A stretch of DNA of 44,258 bases from an uncultured Bacilli bacterium (GCA_934133195.1 CAKPAZ010000010.1:1-44258), one strand, 5' to 3'; counted from the stretch's first letter, positions 33,244-41,652 are shown. Notes: generated from the letters alone by a model not told the origin. Made by a program: numbers and translations.

Positions 33244-34848
33244 ATGGATTTTAATGTTTCACTATATGATATTGTTAAAAATTCTTCAGATAAATATCCA
33301 ACATCAGTAGCTATACACTATGAAAATAAAAATTTAACATACAAACAACTTATTAATAAAATAGACCTTCTCGCAAGCTATTTAAATAGTATTGGTGTAA
33401 AACCCAAAGATGTAGTAACTGTATGTATGCCAAATATGCCACAAGCTGTTTATGCCTTTTATGCGATAAATAAACTTGGAGCAATCATTTATGAAGTACA
33501 TCCTAAAACAACATGTACTCAAATGAAAAAGTATTTAACAAAATCAAATAGTAAATATTTACTTGTGATTGATATTTTTGCTGAAAAATACATATCTTTA
33601 ATTAATGAATTAGATATAAAAATAATTACATTTAACCCCTTTAAAAACTTTAATCTTATTAAAAAAATCTATTGTGATAAAAAATCTCCAACAAAAGAAA
33701 TAATAAGATATGATGATTTAAAGATTAATAAAACAAACATTCCTCCATATAAATGGGATCCTAAGGAAACTTCAGTTCTTCTTAATACTGGTGGAACTAC
33801 AGGTGAATCAAAACAAATTGAATTATCATCAAGTGCAATCAATCATTTAGCAGGCGATGGCACCGAAATATTAGGTATTACCGACGGTAGAGGTGTTTAC
33901 ATGTTTGCGGTACTACCAATGTTTCATGGTTTTGGTCTTTGTATGGGAATTCATGCTCCTTTAATGTATGGGGCTGCTGTTTCTTTAATGATGAAATTTC
34001 ATACTAAAGATACAATTAAACTAATAAAGAAAAACAAACTTACAATATTAATTGGAGTCCCTGCAATCTTTAAAGCTCTCCTTAAAAATAAAAAGTTTTA
34101 TACAAAGAAATTAAAGAATATTACTGTATCATATGTTGGTGGTGATTTTGTATCACATGATTTAATTGAATCATTCAATAAAGTAATGATTACATATGGT
34201 TCAAAAGCTAGACTTTATGAAGGATATGGACTAACTGAAACCGTAACAGTATGTACTGTAAATACTGATAAAGAACACCAAATGGGAAGTGTAGGAAAAG
34301 CCGTTGGTTTCGCAAAACTTGGTATTATCGATTCAACAACTAATCAATTTTTAAAACCCAATGCATGTGGTGAAATTGTTGTAAGTGGTGAAGTTTTAAT
34401 GAATGGTTATTATCAAGATGAAGAACTAAACAAGCAAGTTTTCTTTACAGATGAAAATAATGTAAAATGGCTTAAAACAGGCGATTATGGATATCTTGAT
34501 GAAAATGACTATTTATTCTTTAAACAACGTTTAAAAAGAATTGTTAAAATATCAGGTGTAATAATATGTCCATCAGAAATAGAAAATGTAGTTTCAAAAC
34601 TTCCTGAAGTTCATGAAGTTTATGCTACTTCAATAGAACATGAAACCAAAGATCATATGATTGTTTTATTTGTTAATAAAAATAGAAATATGGAAATTAC
34701 TAATGAATTACTAACAGAAAAAATTAATGAGTTAGTAGTAGAAGAAGTATCAATTTATGCTAAACCATATAAAATTATATATATGGATGAAATGCCAAAA
34801 ACGGAAATTGGAAAAATTGATGGAAAGAAGTTAGAAGAAAACTTATAG
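33244..34848 (+). CDS. AMP-forming acyl-CoA synthetase / ligase
   Basis: The 534-aa ANL-superfamily enzyme activates a carboxylic acid through acyl-AMP, usually to acyl-CoA. It has the P-loop-like LLNTGGTTGESKQIELS near 180-195, the adenine-site YEGYGLTET near 325-333, TGDYGYLDENDYLFFKQRLKR near 416-436 (hinge Asp), KISGVIICPSEIENV near 438-452, and the catalytic Lys region PKTEIGKIDGKKL near the end. The acid substrate cannot be read. AGGAGGT precedes ATG 33244. It sits between a membrane acyltransferase and pdxS with short gaps (11 and 12 nt), so one operon is likely. Confidence 0.88.
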   Translation: MDFNVSLYDIVKNSSDKYPTSVAIHYENKNLTYKQLINKIDLLASYLNSIGVKPKDVVTVCMPNMPQAVYAFYAINKLGAIIYEVHPKTTCTQMKKYLTKSNSKYLLVIDIFAEKYISLINELDIKIITFNPFKNFNLIKKIYCDKKSPTKEIIRYDDLKINKTNIPPYKWDPKETSVLLNTGGTTGESKQIELSSSAINHLAGDGTEILGITDGRGVYMFAVLPMFHGFGLCMGIHAPLMYGAAVSLMMKFHTKDTIKLIKKNKLTILIGVPAIFKALLKNKKFYTKKLKNITVSYVGGDFVSHDLIESFNKVMITYGSKARLYEGYGLTETVTVCTVNTDKEHQMGSVGKAVGFAKLGIIDSTTNQFLKPNACGEIVVSGEVLMNGYYQDEELNKQVFFTDENNVKWLKTGDYGYLDENDYLFFKQRLKRIVKISGVIICPSEIENVVSKLPEVHEVYATSIEHETKDHMIVLFVNKNRNMEITNELLTEKINELVVEEVSIYAKPYKIIYMDEMPKTEIGKIDGKKLEENL

Positions 34849-34860
34849 AAGGTGATTACT

Positions 34861-35736
34861 ATGGAAAGATATGATTTAAATAAAAACTTAGCCCAAATGT
34901 TAAAGGGCGGAGTAATAATGGATGTTACAAATGTTGAGGAAGCAAAGATTGCTGAAGAAGCAGGTGCAGTTGCCGTAATGGCACTTGAAAGAGTACCATC
35001 TGACATTAGAAAAGAAGGTGGAGTCGCAAGAATGAGTGACCCCGCGATGATAAAAGAAATCCAAAAAGCTGTTTCAATTCCAGTTATGGCAAAGGTAAGA
35101 ATTGGTCATTTTGTTGAAGCTCAAATTCTTGAAGCAATTGAAGTGGACTATATTGATGAATCTGAAGTATTAACTCCAGCTGATGAAGCATATCATATTG
35201 ATAAACACAATTTTAAAGTACCATTCGTTTGTGGTGCAAGAAACTTAGGAGAAGCTCTTCGTCGTATAAATGAAGGAGCAAGCATGATTAGAACAAAAGG
35301 TGAAGCTGGAACTGGTAATGTTGTTGAGGCAGTACGTCATCAAAGAACAATGACTACTCAAATTAAATCATTACTCGCAATGGATGATGAAGCATTAGCA
35401 TTTGTTGCACAAGAAATGAGAGTGCCACTTGAACTTGTAAAGTGGGTTAAAGAAAACCAAAAACTTCCAGTTGTTAACTTTGCAGCTGGTGGAATTGCAA
35501 CTCCTGCTGATGCTGCTCTTCTTATGCAACTTGGCAGTGAAGGCGTCTTTGTAGGTTCGGGAATCTTTAAATCAAGTGATCCAAGAAAAAGAGCTAGAGC
35601 AATTGTAGAAGCAGTAACATATTATAATGATCCTAAAAAACTTGCAGAAATAAGTGAAAACTTAGGCCTTGCAATGCCTGGTATTGATATTCGTGATCTT
35701 GAAGAAAACAAAAAACTAGCCAATAGAGGAAACTAA
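34861..35736 (+). CDS. pdxS: Pyridoxal 5'-phosphate synthase, synthase subunit PdxS
   Basis: PdxS with PdxT makes PLP from ribose 5-phosphate, glyceraldehyde 3-phosphate and ammonia. The 291-aa barrel shows LAQMLKGGVIMDVTNVEEA near 9-27 (Asp), MAKVRIGHFVEAQILEA (catalytic Lys near 78), EVLTPADEAYHIDKHNFKVPFVCGARNLGEALRRI, TKGEAGTGNVVEAVRH (second Lys near 146) and FAAGGIATPADAALLMQLG near 220. ATG 34861 is chosen; AAGGTGAT lies just upstream and contains the GTG of a longer frame at 34852. It overlaps pdxT by one base. Confidence 0.97.
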   Translation: MERYDLNKNLAQMLKGGVIMDVTNVEEAKIAEEAGAVAVMALERVPSDIRKEGGVARMSDPAMIKEIQKAVSIPVMAKVRIGHFVEAQILEAIEVDYIDESEVLTPADEAYHIDKHNFKVPFVCGARNLGEALRRINEGASMIRTKGEAGTGNVVEAVRHQRTMTTQIKSLLAMDDEALAFVAQEMRVPLELVKWVKENQKLPVVNFAAGGIATPADAALLMQLGSEGVFVGSGIFKSSDPRKRARAIVEAVTYYNDPKKLAEISENLGLAMPGIDIRDLEENKKLANRGN

Positions 35737-36308
35737 TGAAAGTTGGTGTTTTAGCATTACAAGGTGGAGTAATTGAACATGTTGAGATGCTTCAAAAAAT
35801 TGGTGTTCAACCCATCTTAGTAAAAAAAGTAAGTGATTTAGATGATATTGATGGAATAATTCTTCCAGGTGGTGAAAGTACCACTATTGGAAGATTACTA
35901 AAAATTTTTAATTTGCTTGAACCATTAAGAAAGAAAATTAAAGATGGCCTTCCTACTTATGGTACATGTGCAGGCTTAATTCTTCTTGCTAAAGAAGTGA
36001 TAGGTGAGGCTCCTTATCTTGAAGTTATGGATATTTCAGTTAAAAGAAATGCCTATGGAAGACAATTATCAAGTTTTACAACAAATCAAGTAATTAAAGA
36101 AATCGATGAATCACCAATACCTTTAGTATTTATTAGAGCTCCTTGGATTGAAAAGGTCGGCAAAAATGTTCAAGTCCTTTTAGAATTAGATGGAAAAATT
36201 GTTTGTGCGAAGGAAAACAATATTTTAGTATCAAGTTTTCATCCTGAACTAACAAATGATGAAAGAGTTCATCGTTACTTTATAGAAATGATAAAAACCG
36301 CTAAATAG
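35736..36308 (+). CDS. pdxT: Pyridoxal 5'-phosphate synthase, glutaminase subunit PdxT
   Basis: PdxT hydrolyses glutamine and channels ammonia to PdxS. The 190-aa class I glutaminase has GVLALQGGVIEHVEML at the start, PGGESTTIGRLL near 45-56, the Cys nucleophile in YGTCAGLILL near 77, RAPWIEKVG near 133, and the His-Glu of the triad in SSFHPELT near 166-172. It is translationally coupled to pdxS (TAATG). Its stop codon lies inside the terminator hairpin. Confidence 0.97.
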   Translation: MKVGVLALQGGVIEHVEMLQKIGVQPILVKKVSDLDDIDGIILPGGESTTIGRLLKIFNLLEPLRKKIKDGLPTYGTCAGLILLAKEVIGEAPYLEVMDISVKRNAYGRQLSSFTTNQVIKEIDESPIPLVFIRAPWIEKVGKNVQVLLELDGKIVCAKENNILVSSFHPELTNDERVHRYFIEMIKTAK

Positions 36309-36320
36309 CGGTTTTATTTT
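36294..36320. terminator. Terminator after pdxT (may also work on the minus strand)
   Basis: A 9-bp perfect stem (36294-36302 with 36307-36315) has T-rich flanks on both sides. Its 3' arm overlaps the pdxT stop codon. Confidence 0.82.
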
Positions 36321-36345
36321 TAAAAGTGATTATGATTATGACGAT

Positions 36346-36376
36346 GGGAAAGGGGAGTTACCCCCCTTCCCTTTTT
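36346..36376 (+). terminator. G/C-rich hairpin between pdxT and the coat protein gene
   Basis: GGGAA (36346-36350) pairs with TTCCC (36367-36371), and GGGG (36352-36355) pairs with CCCC (36362-36365); TTTTT follows on the + strand. It lies against the stop codon of the minus-strand gene. It is either a second + terminator or a 3' stabilising hairpin for the minus gene, which lacks a U-run right behind it. Confidence 0.6.
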
Positions 36377-36788
36377 AAATTGCGGGGTAACAAGTTGTTT
36401 CACAATTAATAGGTTCAAAACATTGAACACAACAAATACAATCAATTTTTACAATTACAGTATAAGTAGTACAAGTAATTGTTCCATTAGTATTTTGTAA
36501 TAAACGTAAAACCACAGTATCGTTTCCACGTACTGCTTCAACTCGGAATAGGTCAGTAGTAGTTCCGTCCACACCAATTGGAGCAGCTAATTTATTACAT
36601 CCTGAATAAATGGAAATAGGTTTTGTATTATACATTGCTGTTAACATACAGTTTTCACAACCATCAGCGTTAGTTTGAATAACTGCGTCACGTTGCATTT
36701 TATCTAAACGTCTTAAAAGGTCAGCTATTGTAGTACCATTTGTATTGTTGGTATTTGTGTTATTGTTACGTGTATCATAGCAAGTCAT
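36375..36788 (-). CDS. Spore coat protein of the CotY/CotZ/ExsY family
   Basis: These Cys-rich proteins cross-link into the outermost spore crust or exosporium. The 137-aa product has a short Asn/Thr-rich start, an early CENCM motif, SIYSGCNKL, the family core LFRVEAVRGNDTVVLRLL (about 80-97), and the C-terminal Cys block DCICCVQCFEPINCETTC. About ten Cys are present, as expected. ATG 36788 is chosen because GAGGTG lies about 8 nt upstream; the longer frame starts before that site. Which of CotY, CotZ or ExsY it equals cannot be told. Confidence 0.85.
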   Translation of the reverse strand: MTCYDTRNNNTNTNNTNGTTIADLLRRLDKMQRDAVIQTNADGCENCMLTAMYNTKPISIYSGCNKLAAPIGVDGTTTDLFRVEAVRGNDTVVLRLLQNTNGTITCTTYTVIVKIDCICCVQCFEPINCETTCYPAI

Positions 36789-36853
36789 AATCAAGCACCT
36801 CACTTTCAATATATTATATGTTGTAGTTGAAAATAATGATGGGTGAAAATCAT

Positions 36854-37648
36854 CTAGTTAAAAAAATATAATAAAAAATTAATTAGACCAACAGTTAAAC
36901 AGTATAATCCAAAAAACTTAATTTTGTTAATATTTAATTTATTAAAAAACCATCTAATAGAAAAACTAGTCGCAACAAATGCACTAACAAAAGCAATACT
37001 TGTTGGAATAATATCAATAGCGTTAAAGTCGAGTTTAATAAGAGCTAAAACAAAAGCTCCAAGACTTGCGATAATATAAAGAAAAAAAGAAAACTTTAAA
37101 GTTTTTTTGATGGTACAATCATGACTTAATCCTGCAGATAAAGTTAACCCGCTCCTGCTAAGACCAGGTACAACCGCAATCCCTTGAAGTAATCCAATCC
37201 AAAAAGCTGAACCAGTAGTAATTTCTTCATTAACACAACTTCCTTTTTTAAGTTTAAAAAAAGAATAAAATAAAACAATACTTGTAAGTATTAAACATAT
37301 AGAACAAGTAAAACTATTTAAAAAGTATTTATCAATATAGTCATTAAACAAAATACCAATAACTCCAGCTGGGATGCTCGCAATAATAATATTAAAAAAG
37401 TATTTACGATTTAAATAATGACTAGTATTATTAGTAAAAGTATTTTTAATTAAAGTTATGATATCTTTGAAAAAGAAAATCATAATTGCTAAACATGAAG
37501 CAAAATTAACAAAAATCTCCGTTTCAAGGCTCATTTTTTCAAGTCCTAAATATTCATTTAAAAAGACCATATGAGCACTACTTGATATAGGAAGAGGTTC
37601 AGTTAACCCCTGAATTAAACCAATTAAGATATATTTTAATATACGCAT
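36854..37648 (-). CDS. uppP: Undecaprenyl-diphosphatase UppP (BacA)
   Basis: UppP recycles undecaprenyl diphosphate to the monophosphate carrier and gives bacitracin resistance. The 264-aa protein has about seven to eight helices and both signatures: GLTEPLPISSSAHMVFLNEYLG near 12-33 (catalytic Glu and Ser-His) and VVPGLSRSGLTLSAGL near 158-173 (Arg). ATG 37648 (MRILKYI) is used because GGAGGT is just upstream; an in-frame ATG at 37660 overlaps that site. It lies upstream of the coat gene on the same strand, 65 nt apart. It is diverged from + genes on its other side. Confidence 0.93.
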   Translation of the reverse strand: MRILKYILIGLIQGLTEPLPISSSAHMVFLNEYLGLEKMSLETEIFVNFASCLAIMIFFFKDIITLIKNTFTNNTSHYLNRKYFFNIIIASIPAGVIGILFNDYIDKYFLNSFTCSICLILTSIVLFYSFFKLKKGSCVNEEITTGSAFWIGLLQGIAVVPGLSRSGLTLSAGLSHDCTIKKTLKFSFFLYIIASLGAFVLALIKLDFNAIDIIPTSIAFVSAFVATSFSIRWFFNKLNINKIKFFGLYCLTVGLINFLLYFFN

Positions 37649-37737
37649 ACTTACCTCCATTTAAATTTATATATGCAATTTACTACTAAAAAATACCAAT
37701 TTAGGGTATAATTAATATATATGGAGGAAGTATAAAA

Positions 37738-38106
37738 ATGAAATCAATATTAATTCTTGAAAATACCAACCTAAACCTCTTACCACTCTTAATAGCAGTA
37801 ATCGTAATGGTTATTCCTATTATAACTTTATTAATAATTGCTTTAATCAAGTTTATTGCTAAAAACTTTAAGAGAAATCATAAAAAGGTTGAAACAAAAG
37901 AAGATATTAAAAATAAATACTTAGCACCTTTTGGTGATGATAATATTGTTTCAATATCAAAAAATTTAAATCGTGTAACAGTTGAAGTAAAAGATATAAA
38001 TAATGTAAACTTTGATGGCTTACGTAATTTAGGTGTGGGAGTTTTAATCTCAGGTAATACAATTAAATGTTCATCTGCTGAATTCGCACGTACAATTGAA
38101 GACTAA
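37738..38106 (+). CDS. Membrane-anchored PTS EIIB-like protein lacking the phospho-cysteine
   Basis: The 122-aa protein has an N-terminal membrane helix (about residues 14-40), a basic linker and a C-terminal domain (about 57-120) that follows the glucose-type EIIB pattern. FGDDNIVSISKNLNRVTVEVKD lines up with GxxNIxxLDxCITRLRxxVKD, and GVGVLISGNTIKC with GAxGVVxxGNxVQ. The Cys that carries phosphate is Asn here, and the neighbouring Thr and second Arg are also changed. So phosphotransfer is unlikely. No EIIC or EIIA gene is nearby. A binding or sensing role is inference. A -10 TATAAT lies at 37707-37712, and AGGAAG precedes ATG 37738. Confidence 0.65.
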   Translation: MKSILILENTNLNLLPLLIAVIVMVIPIITLLIIALIKFIAKNFKRNHKKVETKEDIKNKYLAPFGDDNIVSISKNLNRVTVEVKDINNVNFDGLRNLGVGVLISGNTIKCSSAEFARTIED

Positions 38107-38113
38107 AAAAATA

Positions 38114-38140
38114 AGCCACCTAAAAGGGTGGCTATTTAAA
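38114..38140 (+). terminator. Hairpin between the EIIB-like gene and pepV
   Basis: A 7-bp stem (AGCCACC 38114-38120 with GGTGGCT 38127-38133) is followed by only ATTTAAA. It may be a weak terminator or an mRNA processing/stability hairpin. Confidence 0.5.
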
Positions 38141-38161
38141 TATACTATGGAGGATATATAT

Positions 38162-39553
38162 ATGAATAATAACTTTGAACAAATTGTAATGAATAATAAA
38201 GAACAAATTATCAAAACATTACAAGAACTAATTCAAATCAAAAGTGTATATGATGAATCAACTAAAACAGCTGAAGCCCCTTTTGGAAAGGGCATAAATG
38301 ATGCTCTTAGATATATGGAGAAAAAAGCCAAAGAAGATGGCTTTGAAGTTTTAAACGATAATGGATATGCACTTGAAATATCATATGGAGAAGGAGAAAA
38401 AAGCGTTGGCGTGCTATGTCATTTAGACGTAGTTCCCGAAGGTAAAAACTGGATGTACCCTCCATATGAAGCAAGAATCGTCGATAATAAAATTTATGGT
38501 AGAGGATCAACTGATGATAAAGGTCCACTAATCGCTAGTTACTTTGCTTTAAAATTTATTAAAGATGCTAATATTAAACTAAAAAACAAAATTAAGTTAA
38601 TTCTTGGTACTGATGAAGAAACCGCATGGCGTGGCATCCATCACTATTTAGAAAGTCATCCTTTACCTGATCTTGGTTTCTCACCTGACTGCTCTTTCCC
38701 TCTTGTTTATGGAGAAAAAGGAAGAATGGCAATAGATCTAAAAATCAAAGATGTTAATAAATGTGCAGTTTCCACTGATGCTTTAATATCATTAAAAGGT
38801 GGAGAACGTTACAACGTTGTTATCGATGAAGCTACAGCCATCGCAAGAATTAATGTAGTTGATGAATTTATGAAATATTTAAAAGAAAATCATCTTGAAG
38901 GTGATGTTACGGAAAAAGATGGCAAGTATGAATATTTCCTAAAAGGTACAGCTGCTCATGCAATGGAACCAGAAAAAGGAATAAATGCGGGAACTCACCT
39001 TTGTAATTTCTTTAAAAATTATTCATCAAATCAACTTGTAAAATATGTTGCAGAAAACCATCATTTAGATTTTAATCTAAATAATATGGGACTAAGTTAT
39101 ACTGATTATGAAATGGGACCAATAACATGTAATATTGGTATCATTGATATTAATCCTGATAACACAAGAGTTACTCTTGACATTAGATATCCGGAAAGAT
39201 ACGATGTTGAAAATTTCAAAAAAGTATATGCTAATATTCTTTCCAAATACAATCTTGAAATAACTAACTTTGAACATAAGGTTCCTCACTATGTAAGTCC
39301 AAATAGTGAATTAGTAAAAGCTTTATATGAAGCATATGTAAAAAATACTAACGATTCAGCTCATAAACCATTTACAGTAGGAGGAGGAACTTATGCAAGT
39401 ATCCTTGAAAATGGAGTTGCATATGGAATGGGATTCCCTTATGAAGAAGAACTTGCTCATCAACCTAATGAATTCTTAGATATTGATAGTTTATTAAAAG
39501 GAATCTTAATATATATAGATGCGATACTCGCAACAGGAGATATGGATGCGTAG
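38162..39553 (+). CDS. pepV: Dipeptidase PepV (M20 family metallopeptidase)
   Basis: PepV is a cytosolic zinc dipeptidase. The 463-aa protein (about 470 in the family) has metal-ligand motifs VGVLCHLDVVPEG near 82-94 (His, Asp), YGRGSTDDKGPL near 113 (bridging Asp), LGTDEETAWRGIHHYL near 148-160 (catalytic Glu pair) and the C-terminal FTVGGGTYASILENG. A lid/dimer-like domain lies about 180-380. ATG 38162 follows GGAGG by about 9 nt; the frame is open further upstream to 38096, but that part overlaps the preceding hairpin. It heads pepV-trmB-DUF84-DJ-1. Confidence 0.94.
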   Translation: MNNNFEQIVMNNKEQIIKTLQELIQIKSVYDESTKTAEAPFGKGINDALRYMEKKAKEDGFEVLNDNGYALEISYGEGEKSVGVLCHLDVVPEGKNWMYPPYEARIVDNKIYGRGSTDDKGPLIASYFALKFIKDANIKLKNKIKLILGTDEETAWRGIHHYLESHPLPDLGFSPDCSFPLVYGEKGRMAIDLKIKDVNKCAVSTDALISLKGGERYNVVIDEATAIARINVVDEFMKYLKENHLEGDVTEKDGKYEYFLKGTAAHAMEPEKGINAGTHLCNFFKNYSSNQLVKYVAENHHLDFNLNNMGLSYTDYEMGPITCNIGIIDINPDNTRVTLDIRYPERYDVENFKKVYANILSKYNLEITNFEHKVPHYVSPNSELVKALYEAYVKNTNDSAHKPFTVGGGTYASILENGVAYGMGFPYEEELAHQPNEFLDIDSLLKGILIYIDAILATGDMDA

Positions 39554-40190
39554 AAGAAATGTAAAAAATGCTCATGAACGCCTTGTTCAAAATGAAAAAC
39601 TTGTAATATTAGAACCAGAAAGTTATAAAGGAAAATGGCAATCATTATTTGAAAATGATAACCCTATCTATCTAGAAATAGGAATGGGAAAAGGTGATTT
39701 TATCATTGAAAATGCCAAACAAAATCCGAATATTAACTATTTAGGTCTTGAAAAATATGAAAGTGTTATTGTTCAAGCGGTGGAAAAAGCAAAAGACTTA
39801 AATCTAAAAAATCTCTATTTAATCTGTTATGATGCAACAACGATTAATAAAGTATTTGATAAAGAAGAAATATCAAAAATTTATTTAAACTTTTCTGATC
39901 CATGGCCTAAATCAAGACATGAAAAAAGAAGACTAACATCTTCAAACTTTTTAAAACAATACATTGAAATTTGTAAAAAACCAGTTACAATTGAATTCAA
40001 AACAGATAACAAAGAACTATTTGAATATAGCCTTGTATCACTAAATAACAATGGTTGGAAATTCTTAGATCTATCTTTTGATTTACATCAAAAGTATGAA
40101 AACGTAATAATGACAGAATATGAAAAAAAATTCCATGCTATGGGACATAACATATATTTCGTTAAAACAGAATATGAGGAAAAGAAATGA
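39546..40190 (+). CDS. trmB: tRNA (guanine-N7-)-methyltransferase TrmB
   Basis: TrmB makes m7G46 in tRNA using S-adenosylmethionine. The 214-aa Rossmann-fold enzyme shows RRRNVKNAHERL at the start, the SAM loop YLEIGMGKGDFI near 42-53, NYLGLEKYESV, and the diagnostic NFSDPWPKSRHEKRRL near 117-132. ATG 39546 overlaps pepV by 8 nt and has AGGAG about 6 nt upstream; the longer frame from 39519 has no ribosome site. It overlaps the next gene by 4 nt. Confidence 0.96.
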   Translation: MRRRNVKNAHERLVQNEKLVILEPESYKGKWQSLFENDNPIYLEIGMGKGDFIIENAKQNPNINYLGLEKYESVIVQAVEKAKDLNLKNLYLICYDATTINKVFDKEEISKIYLNFSDPWPKSRHEKRRLTSSNFLKQYIEICKKPVTIEFKTDNKELFEYSLVSLNNNGWKFLDLSFDLHQKYENVIMTEYEKKFHAMGHNIYFVKTEYEEKK

Positions 40191-40696
40191 AAGCATATTT
40201 AGGCTCTACTAATATAGTTAAAGTAAATGCATGTAAAGAAATTCTTGAACCATATGGATATGAAGTTATACCATGTAATGTTGATAGTAAAGTTAGTAGT
40301 CAACCAAAATCAGATTTAGAAACCATTACAGGAGCTACTAATAGAGCTAAAGCCTTACCAAAGGATGGCTTAAGAATTGGACTTGAAGCTGGGGTAGAAA
40401 TCTTAGATGATATAATGTATCTAACAAACTTTGGAGTTTTAATTGATGAAAATGATAACATCTATAGAGCAGGAGGAACAAGAATACCTCTTCCAAATAT
40501 AATTAAAAGCTTAATTATCAACGAAAATATGGAATTAAGTGTTGCGATGGATACATATTTTAAAACCAAAGACATTAAACATCAAAATGGAGCTATTGGT
40601 TATTTTACTTGTGATCTAGTTAAACGAAAAGATATCTTTACCCATATTATGAAACTTCTATATGGAGAGTATTTATATAATAGAAAGGAACAATAA
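40187..40696 (+). CDS. DUF84 family inosine/xanthosine triphosphatase-like protein (YjjX type)
   Basis: The 169-aa protein matches the DUF84/YjjX fold: YLGSTNIVKVNACKEIL at the start, SQPKSDLETITGATNRAKAL near 44-63, GLEAGVEILDDIMYLTNFGVLID near 70-92, and GAIGYFTCDLVKRKDIFTHIMKLL near 138-160. Relatives hydrolyse non-canonical ITP and XTP to keep them out of nucleic acids. It overlaps trmB by 4 nt (ATGA) and ends 1 nt before the DJ-1 gene, so one operon is likely. Confidence 0.87.
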   Translation: MKAYLGSTNIVKVNACKEILEPYGYEVIPCNVDSKVSSQPKSDLETITGATNRAKALPKDGLRIGLEAGVEILDDIMYLTNFGVLIDENDNIYRAGGTRIPLPNIIKSLIINENMELSVAMDTYFKTKDIKHQNGAIGYFTCDLVKRKDIFTHIMKLLYGEYLYNRKEQ

Positions 40697-40697
40697 A

Positions 40698-41249
40698 ATG
40701 AAAGGTTTAATCTTACTTGCTAACTATTTTGAAGATGTTGAAGCTTTAATTACTATTGATATGTTAAGAAGAGCAAAAATTACCATTGATATGATAAGTC
40801 TTAATGAAACCAAAGAAGTAACAACTCAATCAAATATTATAATTCATGCGGATAAAACATATCATGATGTTAACTTTAATGACTACTCATTCTTGATTAT
40901 TCCTGGTGGTAAAGCAACCTTCCTAACACATCATCATAGTGAGTTTACAAAAAATGCAGTTGATCACTTTATGAATAAACATCAACTTATTGCATGTATT
41001 TGTGCAGCACCAAGTGTTCTTGGTATATATGGCTATTTAGATGATAAAGAATTTACTTGCTTCCCATCATGCGAAGAATATATGCCAAAAGGAATATACC
41101 TAAAAAATCAAGATGTGGTAGTAACTGATAATATCATAACCTCAAAAGCTGCAGGTACTACATTTAACTTTAGCTATGAAATAATTAAATATTTAACAAC
41201 TAAAGATACCGCTGAAAAAATTTTAACAAGTGTATATTACAAAAAATAA
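40698..41249 (+). CDS. DJ-1/PfpI family protein
   Basis: The 183-aa protein has the DJ-1 fold: GLILLANYFEDVEALITIDMLRRA (conserved Glu near 14), FLIIPGGKATFL near 70, the reactive Cys in IACICAAPSVLG near 100, and AAGTTFNFSYEIIKYL near 148-165. DJ-1 proteins include deglycases, chaperones and stress proteins; the exact role here is unknown. AAAGGAA lies 8 nt before ATG 40698; the longer frame starts inside the previous gene. Confidence 0.87.
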   Translation: MKGLILLANYFEDVEALITIDMLRRAKITIDMISLNETKEVTTQSNIIIHADKTYHDVNFNDYSFLIIPGGKATFLTHHHSEFTKNAVDHFMNKHQLIACICAAPSVLGIYGYLDDKEFTCFPSCEEYMPKGIYLKNQDVVVTDNIITSKAAGTTFNFSYEIIKYLTTKDTAEKILTSVYYKK

Positions 41250-41274
41250 AAGGAACTCTCAAAAGTTCCTTAAT
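41250..41274 (+). terminator. Hairpin after the DJ-1 gene
   Basis: An 8-bp perfect stem (41250-41257 with 41264-41271) has a 6-nt loop. The T-run after it is poor, and tRNA-Arg starts 5 nt later. It may end the operon or separate mRNA from tRNA by processing. Confidence 0.55.
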
Positions 41275-41275
41275 T

Positions 41276-41351
41276 GTCCCCGTAGCTCAGTGGATAGAGC
41301 ATCGGTTTCCTAAACCGCTGGTCGTAGGTTCGAATCCTATCGGGGACGCCA
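41276..41351 (+). tRNA. tRNA-Arg (anticodon CCT)
   Basis: A 76-nt cloverleaf with encoded CCA. The acceptor is GTCCCCG (41276-41282) with CGGGGAC (41341-41347), then G and CCA. The D stem is GCTC/GAGC, and the T arm has GTTCGAAT in the usual TTCGAAT loop. The anticodon loop TTCCTAA gives CCT, reading AGG (Arg). The anticodon stem has one weak outer pair. Confidence 0.95.
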
Positions 41352-41523
41352 TTAAAATTTAAATATAAGACGCTAATACTTAATTATAGATTACTGATAG
41401 TTGTAACTAAAAATTTAACTTTTTAGGAAAGTGTTAAGTAATCATTATCACATATAATATAGTTTAATAAAAGAACAATAGAATTGATATTAATATGTGA
41501 AATAAATATAACAAAGCAATACA

Positions 41524-41560
41524 GCCTAGTAGAAGAATCTGCTAGGCATTATTTATTTTA
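41524..41560 (+). terminator. Terminator-like hairpin upstream of tetR
   Basis: GCCTAGTAGA (41524-41533) pairs with TCTGCTAGGC (41538-41547) with one G-U pair and a 4-nt loop. The tail ATTATTTATTTT is T-rich but broken. It probably ends transcription from the tRNA side. Confidence 0.7.
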
Positions 41561-41599
41561 TATTATCAAATAAAATGACTGTATGTTTGAGTAACTATA

Positions 41600-41628
41600 T
41601 TGACAAACATTCAAAATCGGTGTATAAT
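41600..41628 (+). promoter_or_regulatory. Sigma-A promoter of the tetR-ABC-permease operon
   Basis: A perfect TTGACA (41600-41605) and perfect TATAAT (41623-41628) have 17-bp spacing. Such a full-consensus promoter fits a unit held down by a repressor. Confidence 0.92.
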
Positions 41629-41638
41629 AAAATTACAG

Positions 41639-41652
41639 GTGTAACGTTACAC
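41639..41652 (+). promoter_or_regulatory. Operator: 14-bp perfect palindrome GTGTAACGTTACAC
   Basis: The palindrome lies just after the expected transcription start (about 41635) and 27 bp before tetR. Perfect inverted repeats of this type at a promoter next to a TetR gene are the usual binding site of that regulator, so autorepression is likely. Confidence 0.85.
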
